From positions 356,812-420,811 of the forward strand of contig JALLLS010000027.1 of assembly GCA_025094145.1 (NCBI GenBank): DNA of 64,000 nt. Direction: 5' to 3'. The stretch's first letter is position 1. Each line of letters begins with the position of its first letter. The stretch is from Spinellus fusiger (lineage: Eukaryota > Mucoromycota > Mucoromycetes > Mucorales > Phycomycetaceae). The notes under the pieces were generated by a model. The model made no database searches. It was not told where the DNA came from and saw only the letters and a list, made by a program, of their open reading frames with translations. This document shows, one piece after another, positions 57,576-64,000 of this stretch. Position numbers and translations under genes: made by a program.

Positions 57576-60500
57576 AGATCAATCAGCACACAGAAGTCGA
57601 TGAAAACTTTCTCTCTTGGTTCTACCACTGCAACAGGTCATCCTTATTTTCAACCATCAATTCCCGTGGTTTACTCAGCAGTCATGATTAAGTCACAGAC
57701 AAGCGTTCTGCATCTCATAGTAAAATTATAATATTCTAATGGTTTTCATCCACTAAAATATAAAACATATACTTTCTTAAAATTAAGGTAGTTGAGAGAA
57801 TTATATTACACATGTGCTTAGGTCCATAATGTAAATAGTCTTATTTACATAAGCGGCAGTCTTTTATATGACTATTAGTTCTTTATTGAACATGAGCGTA
57901 TATAGAGTTTACCAACACTTATCATGTCTAATATATGAATTCATGTATATTACTAGTTTAATAAACAAACTCTTTTTTCTTTAGATGCTGTGTTTATGAT
58001 ATATAGTATGGTGTTTATGTACTGTGGATGTTTCTCACTGCCTCTTAGCATAATTTACTCTGCAGAATGTCCTATTCTTTATTTTTCGATCGTTAGATTA
58101 GCATGTGTTGAGTGATAGTTGTGCAGTGTGAATGATCTGTAAATCAAACACAGATAATTCAACACATCAAATGAAAAGTAAGTAGGACTTTTAGACTCAA
58201 TATATATGTCATTATTCTATTGGTATATGTAAAATCTAGTCCAGTTTGCTACTTTTCAATAACATGCTGAAGGATGCTCTATAAATAATACAAATGACTG
58301 CACTGCTAAGCCTCTCTCTAGGGGAAGATTAGGCATATCAACTGAATTTAAATAAAAGTAGTATTTACATCTAAATATTCCTATCTACAACTCCATACAT
58401 ACATAGTAAAAGACACTTTATGTAACAGCTAGTGTAGATGTTGAAGAGGTACAGAAAAAAGCATTATCTACATGCTGAGGGCAATAAGTAATTCCATACG
58501 TCACTGCCGCCTATGGTAGTAATATGCCCTATCTTTGATGCTATTTTTCGTTTTCATGTTATGTTACCATACCGATTGGTTGGATCTGAATGCAGCAATA
58601 TTGGAGTCAACTTTTGGCACTATTGGTATGTCTCTATATGGAACATTGATAAAGTATCCATTAGATTACCTAGGTATGCATGAAAGTTATAAAATATTAA
58701 GTACAACAAGATTGTTTTTTGCTTGTTTGTTTTTTGCTTGTTTGTTTTTTACTACAACATACATAAACATCTAAATATGTCTGTGGCATTGACAGACACT
58801 GCTCATGGAGACATTGAAGTCTATTAGATGTGCTTTATGTTAATATTTTTTTATGAAGAGCACTACTGCTCAATAATGTACATGTGTCGATAGTGCTGTT
58901 TAGACAAGACTATAGCTACTATAATGGCATATACTCCTATACTATTTTCTATGATGTAGAGTAAAAAGTATTATTGACTTGGGGGTGGAGAAAGCCTAGT
59001 GTGGTTAGTGTAAATTATACTAAAACTGTGTTAATTTAAACTTCATGTCACTGCTGTCCTCTTTTAACAAAGTACTATGAGATGATCAGATTACGAAAGG
59101 GCCAGTAGTCCAACAAGACTGATGGTAAGTTTTTTATTGATTGATGAATGGTTCAGTATTTATATTTTTTTATGAATGCTTAGGGGTAATAGATTCTGCC
59201 TTATGGTTGATTAAGTGTTTCTGATAAATAGAACATTAATTAATTAATGTCTTTTATGAACCAATATCAAATGTTAGCATTTTCCAGTTAGCATTGTAAT
59301 CACAGCAATAATGTATACTGCCACTGACTGATTACTAGGTCATTTCCTTTCTACAATTTAATTTATAGTTAAGGCATCACATGTTAAAGTCTACTGAACA
59401 ATCCATAATTAACAGAAACACAAAAGTAGTAACGCATGATTCAATGTATACAGCCACCTGTATATTTTTGTTTTAATAAAAGTATCTTGTTTTGAGTCTG
59501 ATTATTCTTTCTTGAATATAATAATATGGTTTATAGTCTGCAACATATGAATTAAAGATACTAACAGGCCCTCGATAAAACAATAAACAAGATACTTCTC
59601 ATCAGCCTGCAACTGTTTACCAAGCTTCTACTAATCAATAGTATTGAGTAAATACAAATATCACCATACTATAGTGTGTGGGATTTTAATTAAAATTCAC
59701 AAACCAATGTCATTTTCTTTTAACTTCATCTTCTCATGGGCCATTAGGATGAAGACATAGACAGTTTAATGGTATGTTTGTTTTTTAGAGAGACTCATAT
59801 TGAATTTTAATTCTATAAGTGTGGACAGTTATTTGTTACATTGGCATGCAATCGACTATAAAGTGGTCAGCCTCCAAGATGTGAAAGGTGGTATTCTAAT
59901 AGCTTCTTTTTACCAATGATATATATCCATAAGCAACGGTTGTATTTTCTATAAATGAAGGATATTTTGTAAAGTATTGTTAGTATCTTTCTCTTTCATT
60001 TATTCAATCATCTCTACCTACATTATCATCTATTAGTTTTAGTTTTATTTATATATTAATAAGGAATTCCACTTTGGCTTGTTCTTATTTAGTGATGTAA
60101 TGAATTGGTTTCTGGTATGGATGCTATGGTCTTTACTAGTAAAGAATAATATCACTTTATTGACTTTGACAATACACTACGATATATATTGGATAGACCA
60201 TGGACCATAACAATGTAGGCAATGGTAGAATTCTTATAGTTCTTTTAAGTGAGTGAGAGATACTGACAATTCGTGATTTTTTATATTTTACTGACATTCT
60301 CAATGAAAATTCAGAGACTATGATGGTCTATTTGACAATATGAGCATCCAAGACCAATAGGTATTCATACTAATGATGTATATAGTAGGAATTACAAGAA
60401 GAATTCAAGTGAAGAATCCCCGATTTCTGAATCAACCTCTAGTGACTCATTTCATACTTTAATATCTTCATTACCCATTGAGTCTTTTCTCGTTGATTCT

Positions 60501-63064
60501 ATATTGCTGGGAATATACCTAATAATAAATCGATTATATTGTGCTCTTGAAAAGTAGCTAGTATAAATAGTTAAGTTATTTCCAACTGCTGCTGATTTCC
60601 AAGTTAAAAATATATGCATAAAGTTATGTGTACAAACTGCACAGAACCTTTTACTCAAATCTATGTATTGGAATTCAAAAGTCTATAGCTACACGCTTCA
60701 TAAAGTTATCTTTACAATAAAGAATAATATAAAGATAAGAAAAACTACCCAGAGTTTAAAGTAGATTGATTGATAATATGTGCAGCTATAACCATAGAAT
60801 GTACATGTTCAGAAAAGTGCTATTAGGGTATAGGAGAATAAGCCCGGGATCAAATAAAGAGCACAGACGGGTTTTATTTTAATATAGTTGTTTAAACAAA
60901 CCATCCCTACTCCATGTATTATAAGTCTCAATCTACAATGATTTTATTTATTATTGGTAAGAGAAGCATTGTGAATAGCACTGAAATAAAAAAAATCCCT
61001 ATTTTTCTCTCAGCTTGTAGATTATGCCCATTAAGACTTTAAAAAAAATTAAACGTTCCTGACGTCTGTCAGTGGAACATGGCAGAGGCTGAAAATGTCA
61101 ATTCACCAATGGAGCGATCATGGATTGAGACTAGGACTTTCTGTTAATAGGCTGCACTACTATCATTACAGCATACCAAACGTTCTCATGTTCATTGAAA
61201 TTAGAGTGGTCATGCTCTGGTACAATCCATTCGGGGTCTAAAAATGAACGTGTCACCTCAAGTATTTTTCTCCTGTCTCTCTTAGTGACAATGGGCTTAC
61301 AGTCAATACTCTATTTAGTCTTGAAAACACACAGTTTATCTATATTAACTGAAGAAACAAGAGACATTATGAAAGTTTACAACAAAACAAGTATGCCATG
61401 ACACACCATGACACACCATGACAGCCATATGTCTTTGTATGTGGCGCAGCAACTGTTATCAATATATTATAGCACGGATTCCAACTATGAATTGAAAGTA
61501 GCTGTATACCATGGTCACTGTCACTTGGTATAGATAGCTGCAACTATTTTTTGCTGTGCATTTTATATAGCACACAACACCTATTACACACACACACACA
61601 CACACTTTCTCTCTTCTTCTCTATGTGTGAGTGTCCCTGCCTCTGTCTCTGCCTCTAACAAAACACCATTCTTGATTTTAATTGTGCTTTTTTCCAGCTA
61701 CTCTTTGTATAATAAAGCAGCACTTGGACTCGTCATTCTTTCTTTTATTATTAGAAATAAGCTCTGTTGTTTTATCAACACCAATATATGAAACAGACAC
61801 TGTATAGTTAAAGACAGACTCTGATCCCACAAGTCAATTAAGTCCTTCAAAAAGGCGGCTTAAATACGTCCAGCGCAGTTAAATTTAATAGTCCCATTCC
61901 TCGTATCTGTACTATATGTGACAACCAAAGCTATTAAATTAGCCGGCCCCCCCTGTCACACCCTGAAGAGGGTTATCGCTAGGAGACGATCAATGCTGAG
62001 TAATAGTACAGTTGCGTGTGAGTGGGCTCATTTTTTTTTCTTTCTTTCTCTTTCTTTCTCTTTCTTTCAAACATTCAATAATGGATAAAGAAGCATAACA
62101 TAATCAGTGTCGTTTTGATTGTGGAGCGTCTTTTATCACCTGGTGATTTTTGAAAGACGTTAGTTCTTGTGCGTACACTATACACAAATATCCTTTTATG
62201 GAATAATTACTCTCTTTATAGAATATCTCTTTCACTGTGCACGTATACCTGGCTTTCATCATCAATACAGCATGTACATGCTTAGACTGTTTGACCTATC
62301 TTATTTCATAAGCAAAAATACTACCTGGTGATATAAATACCACATGCTACACTGTAGAGTACCTTTTCTTTTCTTCTTTAATTATTGAAATGTTAAACTA
62401 CTGATATCTGGGCTATGCTTTGACCATTGACTCTGTTTAGTGTATGTGGTAGTCTTTACTTTATAAAACTCAGAGATAGTGGTTATGACATGAAGTGGCT
62501 TTTTGTGCTTTTTAAAAGACTGTGATATTATCTTTAATAAGGCAATCGAGAGTGTCTATACGAATTAGTAAGTAGGTACCCTGGAGAGTCTATTGTGAGT
62601 TAGAAATCAACAATGGCTGATGCTATAGGCAGTCTAAGCTACTGACATATTGTGTGGTTGTTATTCTGTCTATGTAACACCTTTTCTGCTTATTGCTTAT
62701 CAATAAATTGGTAGCTGTAAAAGATCAACCATAAAAACTATTATATTGGATTTCATTTACAGAGTTCTTGAAAAGAGTCGAATGATTTCTGATAGAGATT
62801 AAATGATGAAAAGCGTAAAGAGACAATTGAAATCATGGACATAGGTCTATTCACTGTAAAATATTATGAGATTTTAATTTGAAGAAATCTCAAACAAGAC
62901 TCAGTACAGAAAATACTAAGGGAGTTTATAAAATATTCATCTAAGTGTAAAATGGGATTTTGTGACTGAAGAATGATTACTATAGGCAGACGTGAGAGCT
63001 GCAAGTCAATAATAGGGTAAGTATGACTTGGCTGTTGTTGTTATTGAAAAACATTTTATTACCT
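57576..63064. other. Gene-free interior between inverted-repeat arms
   Basis: About 5.5 kb of AT-rich sequence without any long frame. It includes the repeat partner at 59325-59525, a doubled TTTTTTGCTTGTTTG unit at 58715-58745, a triple CCATGACACA unit at 61397-61425, (CA)n at 61588-61604 and (CTTT)n at 62030-62070. I find no transposase, integrase, reverse transcriptase or cellular gene. Confidence 0.5.
59325..59525. repeat. Dispersed repeat, partner of 50746-50958
   Basis: Second copy of the roughly 200-bp repeat found within the LINE, about 80% similar by eye, same orientation. Confidence 0.6.
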
Positions 63065-64000
63065 TTTTCATAGACTGTGAATCATTGTGGCTTATTCTAT
63101 TGGCACAGTAATGTATGTGCCATTTGATAACAGAGCAAAACACTTATGGCATCGAAAGAAGCAGTTTGTTCTGTAGTCCTATCAAGTGTATTATTTTTTT
63201 GTATCTTCTTAGTCATCTCAGAACAGTCAGAGCACTGAGCGTCTGTGCATTAAAGGAACAAGCTCAGCGATATGAATCGGATGTCGAGATTCAGCCCAAC
63301 AGACCTTCCGACTTTAGTACCCAATGACATTCTTCTTTCTAGACAGTGTTGTTTGATTGTACACTTCTCTTTATTTTATTTTTGGCATTAACAATGAGAT
63401 CTCTCTGCATATACTAATTTTATGTTTATTTATTGTTAATTAAACTAAAGCATTTATCCATGAAATTTATGGAAAGGTATATAGCAGTGAAGTTCAAAGA
63501 AGAAGAAATATTATACTACTGAAGCTATGAGACTCATTAAATCTTACAGGATTTTATCATTTGTTCTATTGATCACACTGCCAAGATAATGAAAATAATG
63601 AAACCCCACCGTGGAATTACACACACACACACACAAACACATCTAGGACTCATTAGAATGATGAATCATATAATGACTATGCTTGTTCTCAGTAATAGAG
63701 TCATAGTTGCTACTGCCACTGATGTGGAATATCATATCAGCTATTCAGCCTCAGCAGGGTTTTAATTATGCAGAGACTGTAATGTTTAAAACTCATATGC
63801 GACAGACAATTAGTCTCTCATAAAGAAAAAGAGTTTATTAATGCACCATAAACACTACTTGTGAATCAATGTTCCATTTAGACTAACATTGTTTGTAGCT
63901 CTTTTCTCAAGCTAAACTAATTATTAGAGAGAAATAGTGTGACAGGTACACATCATTCTCTTCCAAACTTGGCTACTTTTTTTAGCCAATAAATGCATGA
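63065..64000 (-). repeat. Right arm of a long inverted repeat (runs off the window)
   Basis: Reverse-complement partner of 56790-57575. Between the outer (LTR-like) and inner homologous blocks it carries extra DNA absent from the left arm, including a (CA)n tract at 63620-63635. On plus it encodes LKEQAQRYESDVEIQPNRPS, the counterpart of the left-arm peptide. Confidence 0.75.

Overview
The window looks like nuclear DNA of an early-diverging fungus, most likely Mucoromycota/Mucorales. The evidence is AT-rich intergenic DNA, genes cut by many short introns (about 40-130 nt, mostly GT...TAG or CAG, with one likely GC-AG), fungal-type housekeeping genes, a U11/U12 (minor spliceosome) protein, and many decayed Tc1-like and LINE elements. 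No rRNA or tRNA gene, CRISPR array, virus or toxin gene was recognised.

Left block (0.7-17.6 kb), gene-dense: the end of an unrecognised minus-strand gene; a plus-strand bifunctional aminodeoxychorismate synthase (ABZ1 type) with one reading-frame break; then five minus-strand genes: NAD(P)H-hydrate epimerase, TMA7, AVL9, a kinesin-like protein whose motor domain has lost its nucleotide-binding motifs, and a GNAT acetyltransferase. About 8 kb of gene-free DNA follows (17.6-25.8 kb). It holds a 2.7 kb Tc1-like element with roughly 300-bp terminal inverted repeats, two copies of a second Tc1 family, and an LTR-like fragment.

Middle block (25.8-47.2 kb): RAD52 and a CCC2-type copper ATPase on plus; adenosine kinase on minus; a ZMAT5/U11-U12-20K homologue on plus, converging on a minus-strand coiled-coil gene; then CDC16/APC6 and KU80 on minus. 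RAD52 (homologous recombination/annealing) and KU80 (end joining) lie in the same window but about 17 kb apart, with no sign of co-regulation.

Right block (47.2-64 kb) has no recognisable host gene. It is a nest of mobile-element remains: two oppositely oriented LINE fragments, a nearly complete Tc1-like copy with TA target duplication, a decayed Tc1-like copy, and a pair of diverged inverted repeats 0.8-0.9 kb long, about 5.5 kb apart, whose origin I could not settle.

The most unusual gene is the kinesin-like pseudomotor at 12.9-16.2 kb. All gene models were spliced by eye from frame continuity and splice consensus; exon edges given to the base are those checked in both flanking frames.
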